Below are positions 1 to 10,385 of a DNA stretch of 64,000 bases, one piece after another. The translations under genes and the position numbers were made by a program. Location of the stretch: positions 204,581,001 through 204,645,000 of the forward strand of contig CM032228.1 of assembly GCA_019009955.1 (NCBI GenBank), read 5' to 3'. The stretch is from Riptortus pedestris (taxonomy: Eukaryota; Arthropoda; Insecta; Hemiptera; Alydidae). The notes beneath the pieces were generated by a model that searched no databases, had not been told where the DNA came from, and was given only the letters and a program-made list of their open reading frames with translations. Each line of letters begins with the position of its first letter. Within the stretch, counting starts at the first letter, position 1.

Positions 1-39
<39 letters not shown>

Positions 40-178
40 AATAAGATTTTCAAAATCAAGTGCATCTGTTTATTGGCACTCTTGTACGATGATCTGCAAA
101 AATTTGAAGTAATCTCTAAGAAATTGTGTCGTGTTAATGACCTCAATGGCTTGTTTCCAAGAGGAAATTCGATAAAAA
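1..178 (+). mobile_element. AT-core family, 3' fragment at window start
   Basis: An (AT)n tract (1-37) is followed by diverged right-end sequence (GACCTCAATGGCTTG near 139, then GGAAATTCGATAAAAA), consistent with the family 3' end. The left part lies outside the window. Confidence 0.5.
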
Positions 179-507
179 TAAAAAAATTCAATCTTAGAAT
201 CAGGAAAGAAATGTTTCCCAGAGGAAATTTCCACAGGGATTACGCAAACCATATGTTACACGAGAGTTACGTTCTCTCTCATGACCCATATTCCGGGATA
301 ACTCGGAGGTTATTGCTAATTTTATCGCCGTATCATGAACCCAGTTTCGCCATCGCATCCTAGATATACAGCCTTCATACATATGTTTCAAATGTATGAG
401 GTTTATGTGGATTTCTCTTAAGAGATGTGCTATTGAGATTGTAGTCATGTTGTTACTTTGGAAAATGTCAGGAGACGACAGAAAGGAGGTATATAGAAGA
501 TAGTAGT

Positions 508-510
<3 letters not shown>
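178..510. other. No recognised gene or repeat
   Basis: The two overlapping 80-96 codon frames on opposite strands here match no protein known to me and look like chance openings. Confidence 0.5.
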
Positions 511-574
<64 letters not shown>

Positions 575-930
575 AAACTAACATTCTAGCAGTCGGAATT
601 ATTGTTTGATAGTTACCAAGCTCGCCATTTGAACCTTCTATGTAAAACTCAAGATCAAGTTCGTTATTTGCTGAAATCGAGCCAGAGGGAGGGGATTTCG
701 AAAATTCGAAAAATCGTCGTTGTTATACTATACTATTATTGCAAATGTCCTATGACATAATCTTTCTCTATGATGAATATTAACCGAGATATTTGCATTT
801 TTTTAGTTTTCAGCCTTCAGTAAACCCAAGTCATACTTATGTTAACAATAAGCTTATATAAGAATAAACTTCTTATTCTTAGCTTAAATATCAAATACAG
901 TCTTCATCGAACCATCAAGGGGTTTTAACT
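511..930 (-). mobile_element. AT-core family, minus-strand fragment
   Basis: An (AT)n tract (511-571) is followed by the reverse complement of the family interior: ACATTCTAGCAGTCG, AGATCAAGTTCGTTA, GAGGGAGGGGATTTCG, AACCGAGATATTTGCA and CTTCAGTAAACCCAAG. The 3' palindrome side is missing. Confidence 0.6.
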
Positions 931-1119
931 TTCAGCAATTTATTTTTAAAGTTGAGATTTTTACTACTGTCTCATGTACCAAACTTTCATGTAACATAAA
1001 CGAAAAATTCATGCAGTCTAAGGACCCAAAATCTTAAATGATGGCAAACATATTTAAAGATATATAAGATAGTAGAAGTAAATGATAATAATGTATAATA
1101 TTTATGCTTGGGAAAAAAT

Positions 1120-1345
1120 TAGTGTGAATATGAATATGAAAAAATGAAAATATTTCCACAAGATTGAGTATATACAAATTTTTGAATCGTCTTATACTGA
1201 CGGAGGTATTTTGAATTTTTTATTCTCCCACACTCTAACCCTTACCCATCTCCTTCTATTAACTAACTTCATTTTCATCATCTCCTTGATATGGATCGAC
1301 ATACATTTGAAGAATTCTTTCAAAAATCCCATTAAGGGAAGTAAA
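1120..1345 (+). mobile_element. AT-core family, diverged interior-to-3' fragment
   Basis: Matches the family landmarks GACGGAGGTATTTTGAATTTT, TTCATTTTCATCATCTCC and GGATCGACATACATTTGAAG, with the AT tract deleted. It ends before the CTAAAA terminus. Confidence 0.5.
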
Positions 1346-2045
1346 TGAATTTAATATTTAATTCATTTGTGATTTTGATTTTAGTTAGTATTTCTGAGTA
1401 CAAATGCATTTATGTTAAATCATGTAATTTCCACTTACAATAAAACGAAGGTGGAAGGGGTTCGCAGTTACGAATAAAAGAAAAATTCCAAGAAATATGT
1501 TAACAATGCTTATATAACCATAAAACTACAAGTGAAATATCAGATAACTAATGCGAGTTGCACCTGTAATAATAATTAAGGAACTTAATGAATTTATAAT
1601 TTAAATGATGCCTGACGCTCATGACGAAGGTTGCAGAATAAACGGCACAAAATATACATAAACACATCTAATTCAGATCTCACTTTTAAAAAGTAAAAGG
1701 ATTCCTGTTTCTTGTTTTGTTTCTCTATATTGCTGTCAGCTGATGCTGTACTCTATAGGTCTAAATATCATAATTCTAAATCATAAAGATAGGAAAATAT
1801 TTAGGTTGTTCCTCTGAAACACCAGTGCTGATCTTGCAGGAGTGACGAAGGAGGTTTGTTTAGGTTACAAATTTATTTAAGGACTCCGTAGAATGTAAGT
1901 AGCCTTTTCTTAAATCAATATTTATTTTTGATACGTTTAATGCGTATTACACGTTTAAGAAATCAAATTATAAAACAACATATCCTCTTTTAGATTCCTC
2001 CAATTTTCTATGACGAAGGATACTAAATAACGCTCTTTTCTTGTT

Positions 2046-2125
2046 CTTGATTTTATTTAATTTCAAGCTTTACATATTTCGTGGTCCAATTACCACATCT
2101 TCAGGGCTGAACCCTTCGCCGTTAT
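2046..2125 (-). repeat. Possible retroelement 3' tail
   Basis: On the minus strand, CCTGAAGATGTGGTAATTGG then ACCACGAAATATGTAAAGC and an AAATAAAATC tail. A CTGAAGATG...ACCACGAAA...ATAAA arrangement is common at the ends of non-LTR and Penelope-like elements in arthropods. I cannot name the family. Confidence 0.3.
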
Positions 2126-2330
2126 GGAACATTAATAATTTTTAGTTTTACATGAAATGCATACAGAGTTTGGTAAAGGTGAAGCATTGTATAACTACCT
2201 AGTTCAATTGATTTTAGTAATAACGACGAACTAAAATGTTCTAGCCATTAATGTTAACGAGGATGACTCTATTATATGTAATTATTTATTATATAGAGCT
2301 AAGGGAACGGAAACACAAAACTTACAAAAA

Positions 2331-2882
2331 AAGTCCGTCACGCAGGAGCTGCGTAAACTAAGCAGATTTCCCACGTGAAGTTTTACAATAGAGAAATCTG
2401 CCTAATAACAACTGTAGTAGTAAGAAACCTCTAATCCTAAAACATTATTTAGGGCGTAATAACCCAGTAGTTTCTAGCCCCCAAAAACAGTTAACCTAAC
2501 CTCTAAACCTATTCACGAGGGACGAATAGTTATGGAAACGGCCGCCAGAGCGCTCGGCGGAAAGTCCGAACATAGCCTACTGGCGACCACACGCAGAATA
2601 CAAATGCAAATATCTCGGTTAATATTCAAGATACAGAAAACATGTATATAACAATATTTATAGTAAATTTAATTTGCAATAAGATTGGTTCTATACAATT
2701 TTTCGATCCGATTTAATAACGGAGATTTTTCGATTTTTTGAAAATCCCCCTCCTCTCAACCCCCCCTCCCACTAGTCCGATTTCAGCTGTTAACGAACTT
2801 GATCTTCCTTTCTACATGAAACGATTAAATACCGAGTTTGGTGACGATTAAACAAAAATTGCGACCACTAGAGTGTTAACAG

Positions 2883-2952
<70 letters not shown>

Positions 2953-3075
2953 AACGGACCTCTTTTTCGTCATTTCCTGCCTGGGTATGGATTGACATTT
3001 GAAGAAATTTTTTCGAACATCGCGTCATGAGTACGACCTCAATAGCTGATTTCTCTTAAGGGAAATCTGCTAAAA
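2331..3075 (+). mobile_element. AT-core family, complete copy with long internal segment
   Basis: The 5' end has a small hairpin region (here CGCAGGAGCTGCG) followed by the sub-terminal AGCAGATTTCCC (2360-2371). The 3' end is the palindrome TTCTCTTAAGGGAAATCTG followed by CTAAAA (3070-3075). The sub-terminal AGCAGATTTCCC is the inverse of GGGAAATCTGCT at the 3' end. A perfect (AT)n tract lies at 2887-2948 between GTGTTAACAGACAA and TTTTGAACGGACC. This copy shares with the 15113 copy a ~210-bp segment (about 2377-2600) not seen in the other copies. It has no ORF. Confidence 0.75.
2887..2948. repeat. (AT)n microsatellite in AT-core copy
   Basis: Uninterrupted AT dinucleotides of about 62 bp at the fixed internal position of the family. 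Equivalent tracts: 1-37, 511-571, 6116-6172. Confidence 0.95.
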
Positions 3076-3334
3076 AAACAACAAAAATACAAAAAACACG
3101 AACACAACTTAGAAATAAAAAAGTCTGATAAATAAATAAGTAAAAAGAAAATTGAGCAACTTTCAAACAATGAACTATTCATAAAACCAGGCACATATCA
3201 TTCTCATTTATACACGTCACACACACGCACGCCGGCACGCACTCACATTAAACAATTTGAAATATGTAACTAAATATTTTCAAACTGCCCAATCGTTTTT
3301 AATTATGTCAGAATAGTGGCAATATGTGGGCTAC

Positions 3335-3520
3335 TTTCAGTCAGTAGTTCGTTTAAGTCATGTGGAAAGTTAAATTAAGTTCGTAATCTGCATTCTCTTA
3401 GTAGGTGTTTAATACTTAGTTCAGTGTTGAATTCAGGTAGACTTGTCTTTTTTGTTCATTATGTCAGAATGTGCCAGGTATGTATGCCCAATACGTAGTC
3501 TTGCAAGGGCTCTATAAAAT
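3335..3520 (-). pseudogene. Second LINE C-terminal relic, related to 31060-31495
   Basis: On the minus strand RALARLRIGHTYLAHSDI is read at about 3456-3512, the same LRIGHT block as at 31.2 kb. On the + strand the two stretches align over about 150 bp (CAGGTATGTRTG...; GGGCTACTTTCAGTCAGTAG against TGGCTGCTGTCAGTTAGCAG). Confidence 0.55.
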
Positions 3521-3604
3521 ATTATAATAATGACATTTTTTAAATTCTCTTGAGAGGAAAGAATTATTTTTCTGTCCTTAAACTAAAACACATATTGGTT
3601 GATC

Positions 3605-3723
3605 GTTAAACTCATTTTCGTCATCTCCTGGATAGGATCGTTGAGAATTTGAAGACATTTGTCGTAAATCTCGTAATAAGCCCAACCTCAATACCTGATT
3701 TCGCTTAAGGAAATCTGCTAAAA
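3605..3723 (+). mobile_element. AT-core family, 3'-end fragment
   Basis: CTCATTTTCGTCATCTCCTG through AACCTCAATACCTGATTTCG to AAATCTGCTAAAA (ends 3723). Only the terminal ~115 bp of the element is present. Confidence 0.65.
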
Positions 3724-3825
3724 TTCCAATTTGAGATGACGACTATCAGCTCACAATTCCCGATAGTGGGAAATGTGCAACCTACATACGTACCACTTCT
3801 CCATGACGGACTACTCATTTTATTT

Positions 3826-3997
3826 TTGTTCTACACCAAATTTTTTGGGCATAATGATACCCCCCCCCTAGTTTCTTAGTTAGTTGTTTAGTAACTTAAG
3901 CCTATATATCTGTGTAGCTAGGACTGTGTGTTCGAGGCTTAAACGAGAGTTGGGGGCGGCCATAGTACACTGACCTCATGTTACGGTCCCCGCCTCC
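3826..3997 (+). repeat. Interspersed repeat pair, member 1
   Basis: ACACCAAATTTTTTGGGC, a C run, GTGTGTTCGAGGCTTA and ATGTTACGGTCCCCGCCTCC align in order with 4755-4955. The TTCGAGGC segment resembles a tRNA box B. Family unknown. Confidence 0.45.
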
Positions 3998-4252
3998 TCC
4001 GTTATTTTGATTAAATCAGTCTTGTTAATCTTTTAATCTCCTAAATGTTTAGTTCTTTATACTATTTCTTTAATTTGAACCACCCCCTACTCATTACATT
4101 TTCACTATTCCGCAATTTTATCACTAACTATCTCATACCCAACTCAAATTTGAAATAATGGTTGCAGGCTTCTAAGTAGTGAGTAAACACAAAATCAAAT
4201 TTGAGAAGACATCAGGCATTCTTCTGCAGCTCCTGTTCTGGGGGTCTTTTTG

Positions 4253-4366
4253 TTTTAGCAGATTTTCCTTAAGGGAACTCGGTTATTGGTGATGTACTCG
4301 TTGCTCTATTTTCGAAAACCTTCTTCAAATGTCCATCGATTCTACCTAGGAGATGACGAATACTGA
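4253..4366 (-). mobile_element. AT-core family, minus-strand 3'-end fragment
   Basis: TTTTAGCAGATTTTCCTTAAGGG is the reverse complement of the 3' palindrome, followed by ATGTCCATCGATTCTACC and AGATGACGAA. It directly abuts the left end of the next, plus-strand copy at 4371, giving a tail-to-head inverted junction. Confidence 0.65.
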
Positions 4367-4370
4367 GTAT

Positions 4371-4700
4371 GTCACGCAGGGGCTGCGTTTACTAAGCAGA
4401 TTTACCACGTGCGGTTAATATAATAAATATTCTTGATCTCATCTCACCATATGTTTTATATTTCTAATTAAGAACCCGATGAGTAAAAGTGCGAGTTGCT
4501 GAAAACATGAAAGCACAATAACTGGCTTAATATATGTGCTATCAAAAGATGGATATAAGTTAATAATCAAGCTAGTGAAGAAACATACACAACAATGATT
4601 ATAGAACATTCAGTCTGTAATAAGACGTATAATAACAGAGATGTTTCGAATTTTCTAAATTTCTCACTCTAAACCCACCCCCCGCTTTGTTAATAGCTAA
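4371..4700 (+). mobile_element. AT-core family, 5' half
   Basis: GTCACGCAGGGGCTGCGTTT and AAGCAGATTTACC, then the interior as far as the C-rich stretch (4676-4684). The remainder has diverged; sequence at 4710-4735 looks like a short inverted piece of the same C-rich region. Confidence 0.6.
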
Positions 4701-4754
4701 AATCAGACCTTTGGTCTGGAGGGGGAATTTCGAAAATACTAACTTTTATTCTTG

Positions 4755-4955
4755 TTGTACATCAAATTACTTGGCGGGGAGGGGTGGCAAATGAATTCTG
4801 TCGCCCCCCCCCTCCCCGGTTTTGTTTCTTAAGTCTATGCATCTGTGAAGTTCCACCAACCGGGATTGTGGGTTCGAGGCTTACAAAGCAGGGCTGGAGG
4901 CGGGCGATGTACCCCGAGGTCCCCGACCCCATGTTACGGTGCCCGCCTCCTCTAA
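4755..4955 (+). repeat. Interspersed repeat pair, member 2
   Basis: ACATCAAATTACTTGGCG, C run, GTGGGTTCGAGGCTTAC and ATGTTACGGTGCCCGCCTCC match 3826-3997. The frames at 4784-4969 and 4939-5208 fall in this repeat and the GC-richer DNA after it, and match no protein I know. Confidence 0.45.
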
Positions 4956-5246
4956 CGACGGATTTCTAGTTCAAGGGAATCCGCGCCACCCCCACTCCTC
5001 TACTCGTCCTTCCAACCTTGCTTCGCTCCGCTCGGCTCTGGCTTCTATTTTTAAAATCTCATCTTATCATAAACCTGTTCAAGGTGGCCTCGTCTCTCCT
5101 AACACCTTACCCTCGGCTGCTCAGCCTATTGGTTTTGTCTTGGACAAGGAAAATCTTCCACGCAGGCGCTTCGTGATTAGCGCATTTTCGTTGGTGTCTA
5201 GTTGTTAGGTGGTACGTTTAAGCTTCCAGGCACAGTCCTTGGACTG

Positions 5247-5350
5247 TTTCAGCAGATTTCCCTCGAGGGAAATGACCAATTCAGGTAATACTAACGCCAA
5301 TTCATAATATTTCATCAAATATCAATAGATTCTACATAGAAGATGACGGA
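5247..5350 (-). mobile_element. AT-core family, minus-strand 3'-end fragment
   Basis: TTTCAGCAGATTTCCCTCGAGGGAAAT at the start is the palindromic terminus in reverse. It continues to TACATAGAAGATGACGG. No interior follows. Confidence 0.6.
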
Positions 5351-5639
5351 GATCGGGAACAGACACACGAACACACATGTATATTTAAGCATATAAACTT
5401 TATATAACTGAAAAGCTCTATAAACAAGGATAACAATAAAAATGATTGCTAAATCTTTCGGTTGGAGTGTACGGGAGCGAAAATTGGTCTCTTCACAAAA
5501 CTAAGTACAATAGTTTTGAGGTAATGGAAATGTGGATTTGGCTCAGAATCATCAAAGCAAGGCGCACGCAAAACGTATCCAACGTTCTAAATGAGGCAGG
5601 TAAGTGTTAGTAAAAGTCTTAGCAAGGTAATAGAAAAAA

Positions 5640-6103
5640 CGCAGGGGCTGCGTTAACTAAGCAGATTTCCCAGGTGGGTCACGTATTTGCATTTATCTCA
5701 AAAAGTAAATTTCAATGAGAATAATATTTGGTATTTAGGCTTCAAATAAAATGCTTCATAACATAATAGAATATTGTTAATATGAGATGAGTAGGAGTGG
5801 GGCTTTACTGAAGACTGAGAATTAAAAAATGCAAATATCTCAGTTAATAATCAAGATAGTGAAAAAAATGTACATAACACATTACATTTGCAAGAAGATT
5901 GGTTCTATACAGATTTTCGATTCGACTCATAATAACTGAGATATTAAGAATTTTCGAAATTCCTCCAGTCTAAACCCCTCTTACCGCTGGTCGAATTTCA
6001 GCCATTAACGAACTTGATCTTTTTTTTTACTTAAAGCTATTAAATATCAAGTTTGGTAACGATAAGACAAAAATTGCGACCGCTTGAACGGTAACAGACA
6101 AAT

Positions 6104-6177
<74 letters not shown>

Positions 6178-6286
6178 GAATGGACCTCATTTTCGTCATC
6201 GTCTGGGCAGGATCGATGGACATTTGAAGAAAAAATATTCATTTCGATCTCAATACCTGATTTCCCTTAAGGGAAATCTGCTAAAA
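5640..6286 (+). mobile_element. AT-core family, complete copy
   Basis: Starts with CGCAGGGGCTGCG and AAGCAGATTTCCC and ends with the perfect palindrome GATTTCCCTTAAGGGAAATC plus TGCTAAAA. The (AT)n tract is at 6116-6172. The interior has the family landmarks: TTGCAA(G/T)AAGATTGGTTC, a C-rich stretch, CATTAACGAACTTGATC and CTCATTTTCGTCATC. The hydrophobic frame read across the AT tract is not a gene. Confidence 0.8.
6116..6172. repeat. (AT)n microsatellite in AT-core copy
   Basis: Preceded by a short ACAT repeat (6106-6117), then about 55 bp of pure TA, inside the 5640-6286 copy. Confidence 0.95.
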
Positions 6287-6395
6287 AGAAGGGTGATACG
6301 TCTAAGGCATATCACAGGGCACAAAGACTTCTTCAAAAATATTATTGAAGGTAAGGTTATTGGGCGTAAGAGAAGAGGTTGTATTATAAAATAAA
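6287..6395 (+). pseudogene. Short LINE endonuclease/RT C-terminal relic
   Basis: Immediately after an AT-core copy, KRRVIRLRHITGHKDFFKNI then IEGKVIGRKRRG and a stop can be read. It resembles the RR..WIGH..RH..LL..IIEGK..GKRGRGR ending common in arthropod non-LTR retrotransposon proteins. It is only ~35 codons long, so the call rests on one block of similarity. Confidence 0.4.
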
Positions 6396-6512
6396 TTTGT
6401 GTAGACTTTAATAATATCTCATGAATTTCGGTAGGTATAGGAAGGATGAAATTAAAATTTCGAATTATCACCGTTATGATGACTCTCATTTATTCCCTAA
6501 CTCGTATATTAA

Positions 6513-8965
6513 CCTTTGAAAAACAAGGCTGTGACCCAGGACAAATTTGACAAGTAGGTGTCATACATGACATCTACCTGCCATATGCATATTTTCCATT
6601 TTATTCTGCTCAGAATCACTCTTCTTGCTTCAAAATAACATTTAGAAATGTTAAGAAGAATAGTGTGTGCGTGTGCTTGTGAGACCACCCCACCTGGTCA
6701 CCGATGAGAACTTAAAATGAAATATTAAATAAAAATATGCAAAACATATATTCATAGTATAATAATATATTATGTAATATTTTTTACATTCATTTATTAA
6801 ATAACGTACAATGCAATATCTTTACTTAGGAAATAAATAAGACACCAAGCATATATTAGTAGCATATTATAATTATACAAAAATATACCTAAGTATAAAC
6901 AATTATATACAAATATTAACCTCCACAGAACAAAAAAAAAATCAAAGGACACTCATTTATAAGGAAAATAATGCAAAACCAAAAACAAAAAAAAAAACAT
7001 GAAACTATTCACTTGACGATTCGTTATTGGCAAAACATTCAGGACAACCATAGTATACTGTGTGTTCACCGCAAATACTTCTTTGGCATTTACAGCAAAG
7101 ACGGGTACCTCTTCTATTTTTCTTATACTCACAGAATGCACATTTCCCTGGTCTATCTGATGGTATAGGAGGCTGTTGATAATCATCCATTTTCTTCCCC
7201 AAGATGTTCGCTGTTTCATCACGAAGGGATTTTGGAAGGAATTTATTTTGCATACGTTGCTCCATAAACGGTTTCACCAATGCAAAAGCAAGGTCCTTCA
7301 AGTATTTTGCACGATTGAACTTGCTTTTTGATTTATGGGCACCATTCAATTTGAAAATTACGTAGGCGTTCACGGCAGCTGCGTCTAACAATCCAAAAAA
7401 ATACCTCAGCGGCCAGCGTTTTGTTTTTCGGGTGGTTGTTTTAGCATGACACAACTTATTAAAGGTATCCACCCCACCTTTTGTCTTATTATAAAATAAT
7501 ATGATTTCTGGTTTCCCGGTCTCCTCATCAATTTCACCAGTTGTGTGCATGGATGAAAGTAGAAGGGCGTTCTTACCTCTTTGTGAAATATATGAAACCA
7601 TCATACTTTCAGGCTCATAAATAAATAATGAAGTTCCAACAGCACGATTATTCAAGAGCTGTGGAGGAGTTTCTCGTTTATATTTTCGAACTGTTCCAAC
7701 AAGTGTCAGCTTCTTTTTGCCAAATTCCTTAGCCAGTTCGCAAGAAGTATACCAATTGCTCGTTGTGACATTTCGGTTGGTGCCGGAAATTGGCTCAATG
7801 AGCTTTAGACAGTATTGAGTAGGAAGCAGCAGATCATTCTTCTCTCTCGTCGGTTCCTCACCCAAATATGGTATGCCATCACAAAAGTAAAAAGTTTTAG
7901 CATCACACATTGAAATTATTTTGAGCCCGTACTTGTCTGGCTTTTGGGGCATGTATACTTTGAATGGACATCTTCCCCTAAAGTTGAGTAATGTCTCATC
8001 TATTGTCACATATTCAGATGGAGTATAATTATCCTTACAATTTTGTACAAACATTGTCCAAATTTCTCTAAAGGCCGCAAATTTGTCAGATTCTTCCTCT
8101 TATCGGGAGTAGTTTTAGAGTCAAATCTTAAAGCCCTCAACAAAAAATCGAATCTATTTTTCGGCATCACACACCTAAATAACGGTGGACCATAAATGAG
8201 AGAAAACATGTCCTCTGTGGTCAAGTGTGCATCCTTGAGCACGCCAGACATAATTAGTAAGCCAATAAGTGCTTTCAGCTCTACTTTATTAGTTTTTGAA
8301 ATATACCACTGTTGTGTTTGGAACTTCTGCGCCAACCTTTCTACTTCTTCGTTAGTATATGCTGCTATCAGCTCAAGCATATCATCACTAACGAATAAAT
8401 TAAAAATATCATCTACATGATCAAGCTCCTCGGCTCTTCCTTTCGGGCAAGGAAGGTGGGCTACTAGATTCTTGCATGGAGTCCTGGAATATTTGCTAGA
8501 CAGTGGTCTATCTGCCCAGATTGTCTCCATATCTCTACCCAAAAGGAAATTTATATCACCATCAACTTCCATATCTTCGAAAGTTACCTGATCATCCTGA
8601 CAACACACATCATCCTCTTCATAGCTGTGATCTGATAGAACACCATCTTCTGGTTCACTGTCTGAGTCACTGAAATCACTATCACTTTCTTCCATTTCTC
8701 TTAAAAGTTCATTTCTAATCTCATCTTCAGTGATAAACAGCGAATTCATTGAAAATATAAAAATGGAAGTTAAACAACAAGGCTGTGTCAAATACGACAC
8801 CTACCGGCACAAACACTCCGAAAAATGGTGGAGGACAGAGCCTGCCTGCAACGACCTCAACATGCAGTTGACTACTCAATAGGGGGGTATTAAGCACACC
8901 AGTCTTTGTCCTCTTTGTTACAAGCGCATGCGTGTCAAGTATGACACAGCCTTGTTGTTCAAAGG
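6513..8965 (-). mobile_element. Full-length piggyBac-family transposon with TTAA target duplications
   Basis: The element is 2453 bp, close to the size of autonomous piggyBac. It is flanked by TTAA at 6509-6512 and 8966-8969. Terminal inverted repeats begin CCTTTGAA and continue AACAAGGCTGTG on both ends, about 21 bp with one mismatch. Sub-terminal palindromic motifs containing GGTGTCATACATGACA (6554-6577) are echoed near the right end (8775-8800), where a third copy of the AACAAGGCTGTGTCA motif lies inverted to the terminus. It carries a minus-strand transposase gene that is broken, so it is probably non-autonomous now. The sequence just outside the right TTAA (CTGAGATATTTG) resembles the reverse complement of AT-core element interior, so the insertion may lie in an old copy of that family. 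Confidence 0.95.
7005..8749 (-). pseudogene. piggyBac transposase, frameshifted and with altered catalytic residues
   Basis: DDE/D-type cut-and-paste transposase. The N-terminal part (ATG at 8749, MNSLFITEDEIR) begins with an acidic, Ser/Asp-rich region and runs into the conserved domain. The frame breaks near 8095-8105, just after DKRK, and resumes as SDKFAAFREIWTMF into an ORF that ends at 7005. One base lost or two gained would explain it. The first catalytic Asp is present in VTIDETLLNFRG (codon 7998-8000). The second is replaced: RNVTTSNWYTS has Ser at codon 7758-7760 where the family has Asp. The third Asp is present in KGGVD (7467-7469), but the nearby fourth acidic residue is Asn (7458-7460). 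The C-terminus keeps a Cys-rich domain (CAFC, CCKC, CGEH, CPEC). I infer a catalytically dead relic. Confidence 0.92.
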
Positions 8966-8969
8966 TTAA

Positions 8970-10257
8970 CTGAGATATTTGTACTGGTAACTGCATCAAT
9001 TTAAACCCCATGTTGAGCTTGAAATTTAAATCCTGTTTATCTAGACATAGAGAATATGGATTAATGTGTTATACCAGCGCGTGGGAACTATGCTTAGTAT
9101 ATGGAGCCCCTGTATGACGGAATCGAGGTATTAAAAATATGCCTTTTCATAGGGAATTCTAGAGCTAGGTGCGCTGGAGGACGCCTAGAAAAGTTTAGAA
9201 AATTGACATCAGTGCCAAAAGAAACTTAGTTATAACATATCTAAGACCTACCGAATTTTGAAATTGTCAAAACTCTTGACACAAAGGGAGTGTGAAACAG
9301 ACAGTATATGAAAAACAATGCAGTTATAAGTTGTTTTAAACGCTGAATGCATCCATCCAATAAAGGAAATGGCCTTTAAGATTAACGTCTATTAGCTTTG
9401 ACGCAAACCAAGGTCATACAATCATCACCATCGTAAAACAATGACTTTGAAACTCACCACTAGCTTTTTGCCACTTGACAGGTTAAATTATTTTTAAATT
9501 TTCAGAACCTTATCAACATAAAATTCTTTCGTTTATCAAACAATCTTCCATATAGTAATAAATAATATAATAGAGTAGTTAAATGAATATTGACCAAAGA
9601 TAGCAAATATAATTTCTAAATGAAATAATTCTTTGTGGCTTTTATGTTTGACATGTTCATATTTAGTCACGAATTATTTTGAAATAGTATCTGTCTTTTT
9701 TAAACAAGTTTCTGATACTTGAGAAACATTTAAGAATGTACAATCTGAAATTTGAGAATAGATGGATATTTATAACTCTAGAGTAGTAATGTACGTTCAT
9801 AAAGTATAGAAAAGGAAACATTTATATAAATGCAATCGAAATTTGTATATACTCTCTTATATTTCCTTCAAAAATAGCCATTTCTTACTTATTTTTATAT
9901 TTAAAGCATAGTAGTTTCCAAAGCGACGATTTAGAACAGAATTGATTTTATTTGATTCTGTGCCAAATATAAATATTGTGGAATGCATTCAATTTCTTAT
10001 TTTCAAAAATCATAAAAAGTTGATTTGAGTATTTAAAGCTGTTGTTAATTCTAATAGTGAAATACAACAAAGGAAAATAGCTTTTTAGCCACGTTGGCAT
10101 AGGAAAGTAATTGTATGATCAGGAAGCTATAAGGAAGAAAAATATATATTTGAAAAAGCAGTTCTTGATCTGTGCCGTTCTTGAAAAAAAAATATTGAAC
10201 ATAGTAATGTTCACTGAAGATCTATAACGTCCATAAAATTCATAAAATTAAAGGTAA
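8970..10257. other. Gene-free AT-rich DNA
   Basis: No coding frame or repeat recognised, apart from a 12-bp piece of AT-core-like sequence just outside the piggyBac. Confidence 0.5.
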
Positions 10258-10385
10258 TAAGGTTGAAACTACACAATTTTTCGATCCAACGCCAAATTTC
10301 CCACTCTGACCCCCCCCCCATCACCACGTCCGATTTCAACCATTAACGAAGTTGATCTTTCTTCTTACACAAAATACGTATATAT
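10258..10385 (+). mobile_element. AT-core family, interior fragment
   Basis: TTTTTCGATCCAACGCCAAAT, the C-run (10309-10319), CCGATTTCAACCATTAACGA and TTGATCTTTC are family landmarks. No termini are present. Confidence 0.55.

Noticed and set aside
4939..5208. 89-codon Ser/Ala/Pro-rich frame as a gene
   Set aside because: Begins inside a repeated segment, has no family motif, and its bias reflects local GC content.
6027..6242. 71-codon minus frame with an (IY)n run
   Set aside because: Translation of the AT microsatellite in an AT-core copy.
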